Of a DNA stretch of 64,000 bases, positions 1 through 22,000 are shown piece after piece. Both the position numbers and the translations under genes were made by a program. Below the pieces are notes generated by a model. It did not search any database, was not told the origin of the DNA, and worked only from the letters and a program-made list of their open reading frames with translations. The DNA lies in the NCBI RefSeq assembly GCF_028769735.1, contig NC_088173.1, positions 70,740,463 through 70,804,462 on the forward strand. Reading direction: 5' to 3'. The stretch's first letter is position 1. Each line of letters opens with the position of its first letter. This DNA is from Zonotrichia leucophrys gambelii (taxonomy: Eukaryota; Chordata; Aves; Passeriformes; Passerellidae).

Positions 1-295
1 CCTTTGAGGTTCCTTCTCTCTAAGGTCCCTTTGTGTCCCCATATCCCTTAGTTCCTGTGTCCCTCTAAGGTCCCTCTGTGTCCCACTGAGGTTCCTTCTC
101 TTTAAGGTCCCTCTGTGTCCCCAAATCCTTCTGAGGTCCCTGTTTCTAAGGTTCCTCTGTGTCCCCATGTTCCCCTGTTCCCGTGTCCCTCTGAGATCCA
201 TCTGAGTCCCTCTGTCCCTGTGCCCCTCTGTGTCCCCGTGTCTCTCTGATGTCCCCATGTCCCAGTGTCCCTCTGAGGTGCCTCTGTGTCCCCAG
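1..295. repeat. Degenerate pyrimidine-rich minisatellite in a DCTN1 intron
   Basis: Loose repeats of about 25-30 bp built on ggtccctctgtgtcccc run from the window edge to the 3' splice site at 295. The array supplies the polypyrimidine tract of the exon at 296. Confidence 0.7.
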
Positions 296-13175
<12,880 letters not shown>

Positions 13176-13344
13176 CGGGCCCGAGGGACCCCGGCCCGCC
13201 GTCCCCTCCCTCGGGACCCTCCGTTCGCTCCCCCCTGCCCGGCCCCGCTCCCTCCGGAGCCGCTTCCCCCGGGGGGATCCGGGCCCCCCGCGCTGCTCTC
13301 GGACACTACGGAACCCCCCGGATCCCCCCGCGCTCCCGGCATCC

Positions 13345-13350
13345 AATAAA
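13345..13350 (+). terminator. DCTN1: DCTN1 polyadenylation signal AATAAA
   Basis: A canonical AATAAA lies 170 bp after the DCTN1 stop codon, giving a short GC-rich 3' UTR (13176 to about 13370). A GC-rich spacer of about 750 bp then separates it from the NOP56 start codon. Confidence 0.85.
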
Positions 13351-13800
13351 ACTTCCCTGGACGCGCTGCCTGCGCCTGGAACCGAGCACCGGGCCGGGAC
13401 ACGGGAGGGGACACAAGGGGACACTGGGGGAGGACATGACGGGCTTCGGGTGGGACACGGGGGAGCAGAAAAGGGACTGGGGGGGTCACGGAAGGGGACC
13501 GGGGGTCACAGGAGGGATCCGAGAGGGGCACTGGGAGTCCCGGAGGGGACTGAGGACCCCGGGGGTGTCACAGAGAGCTCCAGGATGGAACCAAGGGGAC
13601 ATCTGGGGATCCTGGGGTGGCACCGGGAGACATTCGGGGGACCGGGTGGGACCAGGAGGACACTTGGAGGGCACTGAGGGTCCCAGGAGGGCACCGGCAG
13701 GGGGCTCGGGGCCACTGGGGGATCAGGGTTGTCACCGCGGGGCCATCGGGGGTCCGGGGGTGGCACCGCGGGGACATTGGGACATTGGGGGGGGGTCCCG
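13351..13800. other. DCTN1-NOP56 spacer, G-rich, no gene seen
   Basis: A G-rich stretch with loose gggggtcac / ggggacactggg repeats. No coding or RNA gene is recognised. It leads into the NOP56 CpG-rich promoter. Confidence 0.5.
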
Positions 13801-13804
13801 GCTC

Positions 13805-14124
13805 CCGCCACGTGCGGCAGCGCGCGCACAGAGCAGCGCGGGAAGGGGCGGGGCAAGGGCTCGCGCGCGCGGCTCCCATTGGTTGGTGCCCAGGAAAAGG
13901 CGGGAAGGAACGCCCTCTCCCAGCTCTGATTGGCAGGCACAGCCAAGGGGGCGGGGTTAGTCCCTCCTCTGCCTGATTGGCTGCGGGGCGGGCCTATTGA
14001 GGGCGGCTTGCGGTGATTGGTGGAGGGCGCGGCGCAGTGGGCGCTGATTGGTGGAGAAGGGAGGAGACGGGATTCCGGCGGGGACAGCGCGTCAGTTCCG
14101 GACGGCGGCGGCGGCGGGAGGACG
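13805..14124 (+). promoter_or_regulatory. NOP56: NOP56 CpG-island promoter with five inverted CCAAT boxes
   Basis: ATTGG (reverse CCAAT, NF-Y type) occurs at 13878, 13929, 13976, 14016 and 14047, at spacings of 51, 47, 40 and 31 bp. GC boxes (ggggcgggg) lie near 13845 and 13949. A CACGTG E-box, the MYC/MAX site, is at 13809-13814. No TATA box is seen. The start codon is at 14125. The architecture suits a constitutively active ribosome-biogenesis gene; factor binding is inferred. Confidence 0.8.
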
Positions 14125-17100
14125 ATGGTGAGTGAGGGGACGGGCCCGGGCCGCATCCGCCGCCATCGGGCGTGGGGAGGGACCCAGGAGCCCCCTCGGA
14201 CCGCATCGGGACGCGCCGGGACCGGCGGGAGGCCGAGGCAGCCGCATCGGGCCGGGCCTGGCCGGGCGCGGGGATGGGCGGGAGCGCGGCCCTGGTGCCG
14301 CCCCCGGTGAGCGGAGCTGTCGGTGCCGCAGGTGCTGCTGCACGTGCTGTTCGAACATGCGGCCGGGTACGCGCTGTTCGCCGTGCGGGAGGTGGAGGAG
14401 ATCGGCCTGCTGCTGCCGCAGGTACCGCACCGGCAATGGCGGGAGCGGGGACGGAGGGGAACGGGGGGAGAGGCGGGAACGGGGATCGGGGAGGTGCGGG
14501 ACGCACCGGGAGCGGGGATAGAGAGAGGCGGAAGGACCGGGGAGGCGGGTGGGGGGGAACCGGCGGGGAAGGCCTGGCGGTGATGCGGGGGTCGCGGTGC
14601 CGGGGCCGTTCTCCGTGCCCGGTGTGACCGGAGCCCCCGGTTGCAGGTGGAGGAGAGCGTCCTCACGCTGGGCAAGTTCCACAACGTGGTGAAGCTCGTG
14701 GCGTTCTCGCCGTTCCGCTCGGCGCAGAGCGCGCTGGAGAACATGAACGCCGTGTCCGAGGGTGAGCGCGGCGGGGCCGGGGACACCGGGACCCCCCCTC
14801 CCGTAGCGCGGGGACCCCGCTGAGCCCCCCCTGTCCCGCAGGAGTCCTGCACGAGGACCTGCGGCTGCTGCTGGACACGGCGCTGCCCCCCAAGAGGAAG
14901 AAGGTGGTGCTGGGGGTGGGCGATGCCAAGATGGGCGCGGCCGTGCTGGAGGAGCTGGGGGTGCAGTGCCAGACCGGGGGCGTCGTGGCCGAGCTCATGC
15001 GAGGTGAGCGGGGACAGAGGGGACATCTGAGGGGTGAGGAGCGGGGCACGCTGTGCTGTGCCTGTGAGGTGTCCCTGGGCTGCACGTGGTGGCGCTCGGT
15101 GTCCGTGCGGTGGCACCGTTGTCCCTCCATAGTGACCGCATTGTCCCCGTGTCCCCGCAGGGATCCGGCTGCACTTCCCGGCGCTGGTCCGGGGCCTCAC
15201 GGCGCAGTCGGCGGCCAAGGCCCAGCTGGGGCTCGGCCACAGCTACTCCCGGGCCAAGGTGAAGTTCAACGTGCACCGGGTGGACAACATGATCATCCAG
15301 TCCATCAGCCTGCTGGACCAGCTGGACAAGGACATCAACACCTTCTCCATGCGTGTCCGGTCGGTGGGGACGGCTTTTGGGGGGTTTGAAGGGTTTGGGG
15401 GTCCCCTTGCCCCTCCCCATGCTTACCACAGGCAGCTGCTGCTGCTCCGGCCGCCTGTACAGACCGGGGAGGGACAGCAGCTCCCCAGGGGACACCGGCC
15501 GGGCCTCAGGGCCATGGCGTGGACCAGGGGGGACATTGGGGACGCGGTGGGGACACGCAGAGCTGGGTGGGCCTGGGTGGCAGCAGTGACCGTGCCCTGT
15601 GCCCGCAGGGAGTGGTACGGGTACCACTTCCCCGAGCTGATCAAGATCGTCCCCGAGAACTCCATGTACTGCCGGGTGGCCAAATTCATCGGGAACCGCC
15701 GCGAGCTGAGCGAGGAGAGCCTCGAGGGGCTGGAGGAGATCGTCATGGACAGCGCCAAGGCCCAGGCCATCCTGGAGGCCTCGCGCTCCTCCATGGGTGA
15801 GGGGGGCTCTCAGGGGCTCTGGGTGGGCATGGCCGGGTGCCCAGCGCTGCCGCTGACCCCGTGCCACCCCCAGGCATGGACATCTCCCCGCTGGACCTCA
15901 TCAACATCGAGAGCTTCTCGCGCCGCGTCATCTCGCTGTCCGACTACCGCAAGGGGCTGCAGGAGTACCTGCGCTCCAAGATGAGCCAGGTGGCCCCCAG
16001 CCTGTCCGCCCTCATCGGCGAGGTGGTGAGTGTCCCCACAGTGTCCCCCCTGTCACCTCCCCGGCCTGGAGATGATGTCAGAGTGAATCTGTCAATCCAC
16101 TGAGTTGTGCTGCTGACACTTCCACTGCTGATCCCGGCCTGGGGGGTCTCTGTGTGCCCTCGGGGGTTTCAGAGCCCGCTGTAACCCCCCCGTGCTGTGC
16201 CCAGGTGGGTGCCCGCCTCATCTCGCACGCTGGCAGCCTGACCAACCTGGCCAAGTACCCGGCATCGACGGTGCAGATCCTGGGCGCGGAGAAGGCGCTG
16301 TTCAGGTACCCGGGGCGGTCGCGGTGATGGCGGCCGCGGGGCAGCGGCTGTGACCCATGGGCTGAGCAGCCAGCCCCAGTCTGAGCGACCCCCGGAGCAC
16401 AGCGGGCTGGGGAGGGGCTGTCCGGGCTGGGGGTGGCACTCGGGGGTCCTCACCCCTCCCTGGGCACTCGCAGGGCGCTGAAGACGCGGGGGAACACCCC
16501 CAAGTACGGGCTCATCTTCCACTCCACCTTCATCGGGCGCGCCGCCGCCAAGAACAAGGGGCGCATCTCGCGCTACCTGGCCAACAAGTGCACCATCGCC
16601 TCGCGCATCGACTGCTTCTCAGGTGGGCTTGGGGGGCACTGTCAGGGTGGGCACTGCCATGGTGGGCACTCACTCGGTGCCAGCTGGGCACGGGAGGGCA
16701 CTCAGGGCCGCTCTGCCGTGATGGGAACATTTTTCGTCAACAGCATCTCACCCCGGTGAATGGTGACTCCTGTGGGCTGAGCAGAGCACGGGGGGCTCGC
16801 AGGGGGGTTTGGGGGTGCAGGGTCAGCGCTGAGCCCCCCCTGTCCCCTCCCCACAGAGGTCCCCACCAGTGTCTTTGGGGACAAGCTGAGGGAGCAGGTG
16901 GAGGAGCGCCTGGCCTTCTACGAGACCGGGGAGCCGCCCCGCAAGAACCTGGAGGTGATGAAGGAGGCCGTGGTGGAGGTGAGGAGGAGGAGGAGGAGGG
17001 GATGGTGAGGGATGCAGAAGAGGGGTGAGGGTGACAAATGAAAGCTATGGGAGAGATGGAGGAGGTGAGGTTTTGAGGGAGATGAAGATGATGAGGTGTC

Positions 17101-18230
17101 AGGGGAACGAAGATGGAGGTGAGGTGCTGAGATAAAAATGATGAAGGTGTTGGGGTGATGAAGATGATGGAAATGAGATCTTAGGGAAGATAAGGATGGC
17201 AGTAGTGAGGTACCAGAGGATGGAGATTGTGAACGGGAGGTGTGAAGGGGCTGGAGGTGCTGGGATGGTGGAAGGTGGTGGTGGAGGTGATGAAGATGAT
17301 GGTGAGGTGCTGGGGTGATAATGGTGAGATCCTGTGGTGATGAAGGTGATGGTGAGATGCTGGAGGGATGAAGGTGAAGGTGAGGTGCTGGGGTGATAAA
17401 GATGAAGGTGAGATGCTCTGGTGATAAAGATGATGCTGAGGTGCTCTGGTGGTAAGGATGATGGTGAGGTGCTGGGGTGATGAAGGTGAGATGCTCTGGT
17501 GATGAAGGTGATGCTGGGGAGATGAAGGTGATGGTGAGATGCTGGGGTGATGAAGATGAAGGTGAGATGCTCTGGTGATGAAGGTGATGCTGGGGAGATG
17601 AAGATGAAGGCCCTGTCGGAGGTGATGTCACTGTGCCATCCTGACCCACCGTGGAGGCCAAAGACTGATTTAATGAGTCTGATCCGACCAGGGCCGGGTG
17701 TGGGGACAAACCCGGGGGTCCTGCCCCCTGCCCTGGCTCACGGCCCCTGCGTGTCCCCAGGCCAGCGAGGTGGTGGCTGAGGTGAAGAGGAGGCAGGAGA
17801 AGAAGGAGAAGAAGAGGAAGAAGAGGGAGAAGCGGCGGCTGGAGGCGCTGGCAGCAGCTGCTGAGGAGGCAGCAGAGAACTCGGTGATGGAGACGGAGGT
17901 GAGGGCAGGGGTGAGACCCTTTGGGGGGTCCTGCAGGGGTCTCTGTGCCCCAGGAGGGGGGGATGGGGTCAGAGCTGATGGGGGCTCCCCTCCCCACAGG
18001 AGAACGACGTGGGGGCCAAGAAGAAGAAGAAAAAGAAGAAGCAGCAGCAGCCCGAGGAGTCAGAGGCAGAGCCCGAGCAGAACGGGGTGGAGGAGGAGGA
18101 AGAGGAGGAGCCATTGCCCAAGAAGAAAAGGAAAGCCGTGGTGGAGCCTGAGGAGGAGGAAGAGGAGGAAAAGAAGAAGAAAAAGAAGAAGAAGAAGAAG
18201 GCAGTGGCTCAGGACTCAGAGGAGGATTAG
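14125..18230 (+). CDS. NOP56: Nucleolar protein 56, core box C/D snoRNP protein, complete
   Basis: Exons: 14125-14127 (ATG only), 14332-14421, 14647-14761, 14842-15003, 15161-15359, 15609-15796, 15874-16025, 16205-16305, 16474-16622, 16857-16978, 17761-17898, 18000-18230 (stop TAG at 18228). The product is 549 aa against 594 in human. It begins [19 protein letters not shown]. It has the N-terminal domain, the coiled coil ([20 protein letters not shown]) and the NOP domain with [20 protein letters not shown] and [20 protein letters not shown]. The C-terminal tail is low-complexity Lys/Glu ([15 protein letters not shown]) and shorter than in mammals. NOP56 pairs with NOP58 on guide RNAs and positions fibrillarin for rRNA 2'-O-methylation in the nucleolus. 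An ATG-only first exon is typical of this gene. Introns 5 and 7-10 carry snoRNA genes. The donor of exon 5 (gtcggt) is weak but gives the correct phase. Confidence 0.97.
14128..14331 (+). other. NOP56 intron 1, orthologous position of the human SCA36 repeat; not expanded
   Basis: Human NOP56 intron 1 carries the GGCCTG hexanucleotide whose expansion causes SCA36. Here the 204-bp intron has a single ggcctg (14255-14260) inside gccgggcctggccgggcg, and no tandem run. Confidence 0.7.
15411..15538 (+). ncRNA. Possible H/ACA snoRNA in NOP56 intron 5 (SNORA51 position?)
   Basis: Two hairpins are followed by the expected boxes. Stem 1 pairs ccctcccc (15411-15418) with ggggaggg (15466-15473), and has an inner acaggc/gcctgt stem. 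ACAGCA (15474-15479) fits the H box ANANNA. Hairpin 2 closes ctcccc (15481-15486) with gggggg (15527-15532). ACA lies at 15533-15535, three bases before the proposed end. The length, about 128 nt, suits the class, and human NOP56 hosts an H/ACA RNA (SNORA51). The upper part of hairpin 2 is weak, the region is GC-rich, and no target was derived. Confidence 0.4.
16063..16139 (+). ncRNA. SNORD110: Box C/D snoRNA, SNORD110-like, NOP56 intron 7
   Basis: The terminal stem ggcctgga (16063-16070) pairs with tcccggcc (16132-16139) with one mismatch. The C box is ATGATGT (16072-16078) and the D box CTGA (16128-16131). A D' CTGA (16100-16103) is preceded by aatctgtcaatcc, complementary to GGATTGACAGATT of 18S rRNA. 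By the D+5 rule the methylated base is the U in GGAUUGAC, which I take as human U1288, the SNORD110 target. The 3' end is 65 nt before the acceptor, usual for intron-encoded C/D RNAs. Confidence 0.82.
16317..16390 (+). ncRNA. SNORD86: Box C/D snoRNA candidate, SNORD86-like, NOP56 intron 8
   Basis: The perfect terminal stem ggtcgc (16317-16322) pairs with gcgacc (16385-16390). The C box is GTGATGG (16324-16330) and the D box CTGA (16381-16384), with an internal CTGA at 16362-16365. It starts only 11 nt after the 5' splice site at 16305 and ends 83 nt before the acceptor. Human NOP56 hosts SNORD86, which acts in cis on nearby donors to autoregulate NOP56. The position suggests the same role here, by inference. 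I found no rRNA match in its guides. Confidence 0.68.
16711..16786 (+). ncRNA. SNORD56: Box C/D snoRNA, SNORD56, NOP56 intron 9
   Basis: The terminal stem ctctgc (16711-16716) pairs with gcagag (16781-16786). The C box is GTGATGG (16718-16724) and the D box CTGA (16777-16780). The segment atttttcgtca is complementary to TGACGAAAAAT of 18S rRNA. If the following cagc is a degenerate D' box, the fifth upstream base pairs with the C of UGACGAAA, in agreement with C517, the SNORD56 target. The 3' end is 70 nt before the acceptor. Confidence 0.9.
16990..17605. repeat. Purine-rich GATG/GGTGA repeat, NOP56 intron 10
   Basis: Imperfect units of about 35-45 bp built on gaggtgctggggtgatgaag fill the intron up to the SNORD57 gene. 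This makes it the longest NOP56 intron. Confidence 0.85.
17615..17688 (+). ncRNA. SNORD57: Box C/D snoRNA, SNORD57, NOP56 intron 10
   Basis: The perfect stem gtcgga (17615-17620) pairs with tccgac (17683-17688), and a flanking ccct/aggg can extend it. The C box is GTGATGT (17622-17628) and the D box CTGA (17679-17682). The guide ctgatttaatgag before the D box matches CTCATTAAATCAG of 18S rRNA over 13 bp. Its fifth base from box D faces A99, the known SNORD57 site. The 3' end is 72 nt before the acceptor. Confidence 0.93.
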
Positions 18231-18464
18231 GGAGCAGAGCTCAGTCAGCGCACGCACTGACAGACTGACGGACAGGCCGGAGCCAGGAGTGGCCACTCCC
18301 CTGCTCCCGTGGTGGCCCCAGCTGTGTCCTGTGCCACCGGGGCCACCTGGAACGTGTCACAGCCTGGTGGCCTGGCTGAGTCCCTGTGGGCAGCAGCAGC
18401 CCCTGGACTGTGCCTTACATACAGCGTGGAACTGCAACCCCTGTCCCTTCCCTGGGGCCTGGCC

Positions 18465-18800
18465 GTGTCTGTGTCCCCTCCTTGGGGACATCGGGCCGTG
18501 TGGGGCTGTCCCCAGGCCGTGTCTGTGTGTCTGTGTCCCCTCCTTGGGGACCTGTCCCCAGGTGTGTCTGTGTCCCCTCCTTGGGGACATCAGGCTGTGT
18601 GGGGCTGTCCCCAGGCGTGTCTGTGTGTCTGTGTCCCCTCCTTGGGGACCCTGGGCTGTGTGGGGCTGTCCCCAGGTGTGTCTGTGTCCCCTCCTTGGGG
18701 ACCTGTCCCCAGGCCATGTCTGTGTCCCCTCTTTGGGGACATTGGGCTGTCCCCAGGTGTGTCTGTGTCCCCTCCTTGGGGACCCCGGGCCGTGTCCCCC
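18465..18800. repeat. Minisatellite inside the NOP56 3' UTR
   Basis: About eight copies of gtgtctgtgtcccctccttg + gggac, separated by variable gggctgtccccagg segments. They lie between the stop codon (18230) and the AATAAA at 18833, so they should be in the mature mRNA. Confidence 0.9.
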
Positions 18801-18832
18801 CTCCCTGTGCCGTGCAGGGCTGCCCACACCCC

Positions 18833-18838
18833 AATAAA
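18833..18838 (+). terminator. NOP56: NOP56 polyadenylation signal AATAAA
   Basis: AATAAA lies about 600 bp after the stop codon. I see no earlier canonical signal. Confidence 0.85.
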
Positions 18839-18983
18839 GGGCTGAGGTTGTTGCTGATCCCTCCTGTCGTGCTCCGTGGCTGGCAGGGGGTGCCCAGGCT
18901 GTCCCCACGGGGGTCACCCTGTCACCAGCAGCCTGCCCGGCCCCGGGGGACACCGACAGCAGCACGGTCACACCTGAGGCCAC

Positions 18984-18989
18984 TTTATT
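18984..18989 (-). terminator. IDH3B: IDH3B distal polyadenylation signal
   Basis: AATAAA on the minus strand lies 26 nt past the distal stop codon. It is about 145 bp from the NOP56 signal on the opposite strand, so the two genes converge. Confidence 0.85.
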
Positions 18990-19014
18990 GGAGTCGCCAG
19001 GGGCGGGGCTGAGG

Positions 19015-19095
19015 TCACTGCACCTCCAGGGCATCTATCACGGCCTGGGTGAAATCCATGGAGGTGGAGTAGCCCCCCATGTCCGCCGTGCGCAC
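19015..19095 (-). CDS. IDH3B: IDH3B distal alternative last exon
   Basis: It encodes [18 protein letters not shown] then VIDALEVQ and a stop (TGA at 19017-19015). It matches the other human C-terminus (VRTSDMGGYATCHDF type). The acceptor is tccttgcag, and both last exons start in the same phase after KGGK. The 3' UTR is only about 40-50 nt. Confidence 0.9.
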   Translation of the reverse strand: MRTADMGGYSTSMDFTQAVIDALEVQ

Positions 19096-22000
19096 CTGCA
19101 AGGAGACCACAGGTTAGGGGGGCACCAACGGGGGGGACCTGCAAAATCGGGGTCCCCCCGGCCCCCAGGCTGGGCTTGGGCTCCCTGGAGCCCTCTGCAC
19201 CCCCAAAGCTGTCCCTGTGCCTTGGGGACACGTGGAGGGGCTGCTGACCCCTCTGCCCCACAGTCCCGTTGGGCTCTGGTTCCAGCGTTGCCCCCCAGCT
19301 CAGCAGCCCCGGGTGCCCCCAGGGCAGGGCAGCATTGCCCCCCCTGCACCCCAAAAGCTGCCCCGGCTCCCCCCCCCGGGCAGGGCAGGGCTGCAGGGAA
19401 GCGTTGGACCCTTTATTAGCAAAGCAGAGTACAGAGCACACGCACCATGGCACTGCCCGGGGTGGCACCAGGCCCGGCCCCACGGGCACAGCGTTACGGG
19501 ATCGGCCCCCAGCTCCCCAATGCCCATGGACTGGGGGGCACAGGGTCACCCCCCCACCCTGTGCCAGGGCTGGAGTGTCCCAGGGTCACCCCACGGCGTG
19601 GGGACCCTGTGCCAGCAGCTGCCAAGGGGGTGCAGGGTGGGGGGTGGCACCCTGGTTATTGCTGAAAGCTGCAGGGGATGGGTCCCACGGGAATGGAGGT
19701 CCCAAACTGGGAATCCCATGGGAATGGAGGTCCCACAAAAATCCCACACTGGTCCAACAGTTACAGGGGTTCCCTGGGGATGGGGTTCCCAAAGTCTGAG
19801 GTCCTGTTCTCACAGGGATCCCACAAAATCCCACTGGTCCAACAGTCAGAATGATCCCATAGAAATGGGGAGGGAGGGTCCTACAGTCAGGGATTCCATG
19901 GAAATGGGGTCCCACAAAAATCCCACACTGGTCCAACAGTTACAGGGGTTCCCTGGGGATGGGGTTCCCACAATCCCGTTCTCACAGGGATCCCACAATT
20001 CCCACTGGTCCAACAGTCAGAATGATCCCATAGAAATGGGGGGGGGGGGTCCCACAATCCAAGGTCCCATTCTCACAGGGATCCCACAAATCCCACTGGT
20101 CCAACAGTCAGAATGATCCCATAGAAATGGGGGGGGGGTCCTACAGTCAGGGATTCCATGGAAATGGGGGTCCCACAGTCAGGGATCCCATGGGAATGGG
20201 GGTCCCACAGTCACAGGGATCCCATGGGAATGGGGGTCCCACAGTCAGGGATCCCATGGGAACGGGGTCCCACAATCCAAGGTCCCATTCTCACAGGGAT
20301 CCCACAATTCCCACTGGTCCAACAGTCAGAATGACCCCATGGAAAAGGGAGGGTCCTGTAGTCAGGGTTCCCATAGAAATGGGGATCCCAAAGTCAGGGA
20401 TCTGAGAATCCCACTGGTCCCACAGCAATGATAATCCAGTAATGGGGATCCCATGGGAATGGGGGGGTCCCAGAGCCATAGTGGGGGGTCCCAATGAGCT
20501 GCCAATGATTTTGGGTCGCTGCCACATCCCCCCAGAACCACCCAGAACATCCCAAACTCTGCACTGGTCGCCTCCTGTGGGGCTGGGGAAGGGTGAAGGT
20601 TCCTGGAGTTCCTCCCTGTGGGGCTGGGAGGGGTTTGGGGAGGGGCTAAGCCCCATAGTTGGGGTGCAGGGGGAGCTGCTGGGGGGTCTGAGCCCCATAG
20701 TTGGGGTGCAGGGGGGGTCTAGGCCCCATAGTTGGGGTGCAGGTTGTCAATGACGGACTTGACGAAGTCGGAGGTGGTGGAGTAACCGCCCAGGTCCCGG
20801 GTCCGGACCTGCAAATCCAACACAGGGAGGGGAGAAACGGGGAAAGGCTCTGGTGAACAACGGCTGGGACAGGGACAGGGGAGCAGAGAGAGGCAGCAGG
20901 GACCCTCCACAGCCCTGCCAGGACCTGCGGTGGGAACAGGAACATGGACAGGTCCCTGAGAGCACTGGGGTGACAATGGGGCTGTGGAATGTCCCTTGAG
21001 AGCCCTGCCAGGACCTGGGGTGGGAATGGGAACATGGACAAGCCCCTGCCAGCACCTGGGGTTGCAGTGGGGCTGTGGAATATCCCTGAGAGCCCTGCCA
21101 GGACCTGGGGTGGGAATGGGGACATGGGCAGGTCCCTGAGAGTCCTTCCAGGACCTGGGGTGGGAATGGGAACATGGACAGGTCCCTCAGAGCCCTGGGG
21201 TGGCAATGGGGCTGTGGAATGTCCCTTGAGAGCCCTGCCAGGACCTGGGGTGGGAACGGGGCTGTGGAACATCCCTTGTGAACCATACCAGGACCTGGGG
21301 TGGACATGGGAACATGGGAAGGTCCCTGAGAGCCCTGCCAGGACCTGGGGTGGGAATGGGGACATGGACAGGTCCCTCAGAGCCCTGTAAGGATTTAGGG
21401 TGGAGATGGGGCAGTGGAACACCCTGAGAGCCCTGCCAGGACCTGGGGTGGGAACGGGGCTGTGGAACATCCCTTGTGAACCATACCAGGACCTGGGGTG
21501 GGAATGGGAACATGGGAAGGTCCCTGAGAGCCCTGCCAGGACCTGGAGTGGGAATGGGGACATGGACAGGTCCCTGAGAGCCCTGCAAGGATTTAGGGTG
21601 GAGATGGGGCTGTGGAATATCCCTGAGAGCCCTGCCAGGACCTGGGGTGGGAATGGGGACATGGACAGGTCCCTGAGAGCCCTGTAAGGATTTAGGGTGG
21701 AGATGGGGCTGTGGAACACCCTGAGAGTCCTTCCAGGACCTGGGGTGGGAATGGGAACATGGACAGGTCCCTCAGAGCCCTGGGGTGGCAGTGGGGCTGT
21801 GGAATGTCACCTTGAGAGCCCTGCCAGGACCTAGGGTTGCAGTGGGGCTGTGGAACATCCCTGAGAGCCCTGCCAGGACCTAGGGTGGGAACAGGGACAT
21901 GGACAGATCCCCGAGAGCTCTGGTGTGGGAACGGGGCTGTGGAACATCCCTTGAGAACCATACCAGGACCTGGGGTGGACATGGGAACATGGGAAGGTCC

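Noticed and set aside
15004..15160. snoRNA in NOP56 intron 4
   Set aside because: No C/D boxes with a terminal stem and no convincing H/ACA pair were found.
18000..18230. Lys/Glu-rich stretch as a simple repeat instead of coding
   Set aside because: It is in frame with NOP56, follows a good acceptor and matches the family's charged C-terminal tail, so it was kept as the last exon.
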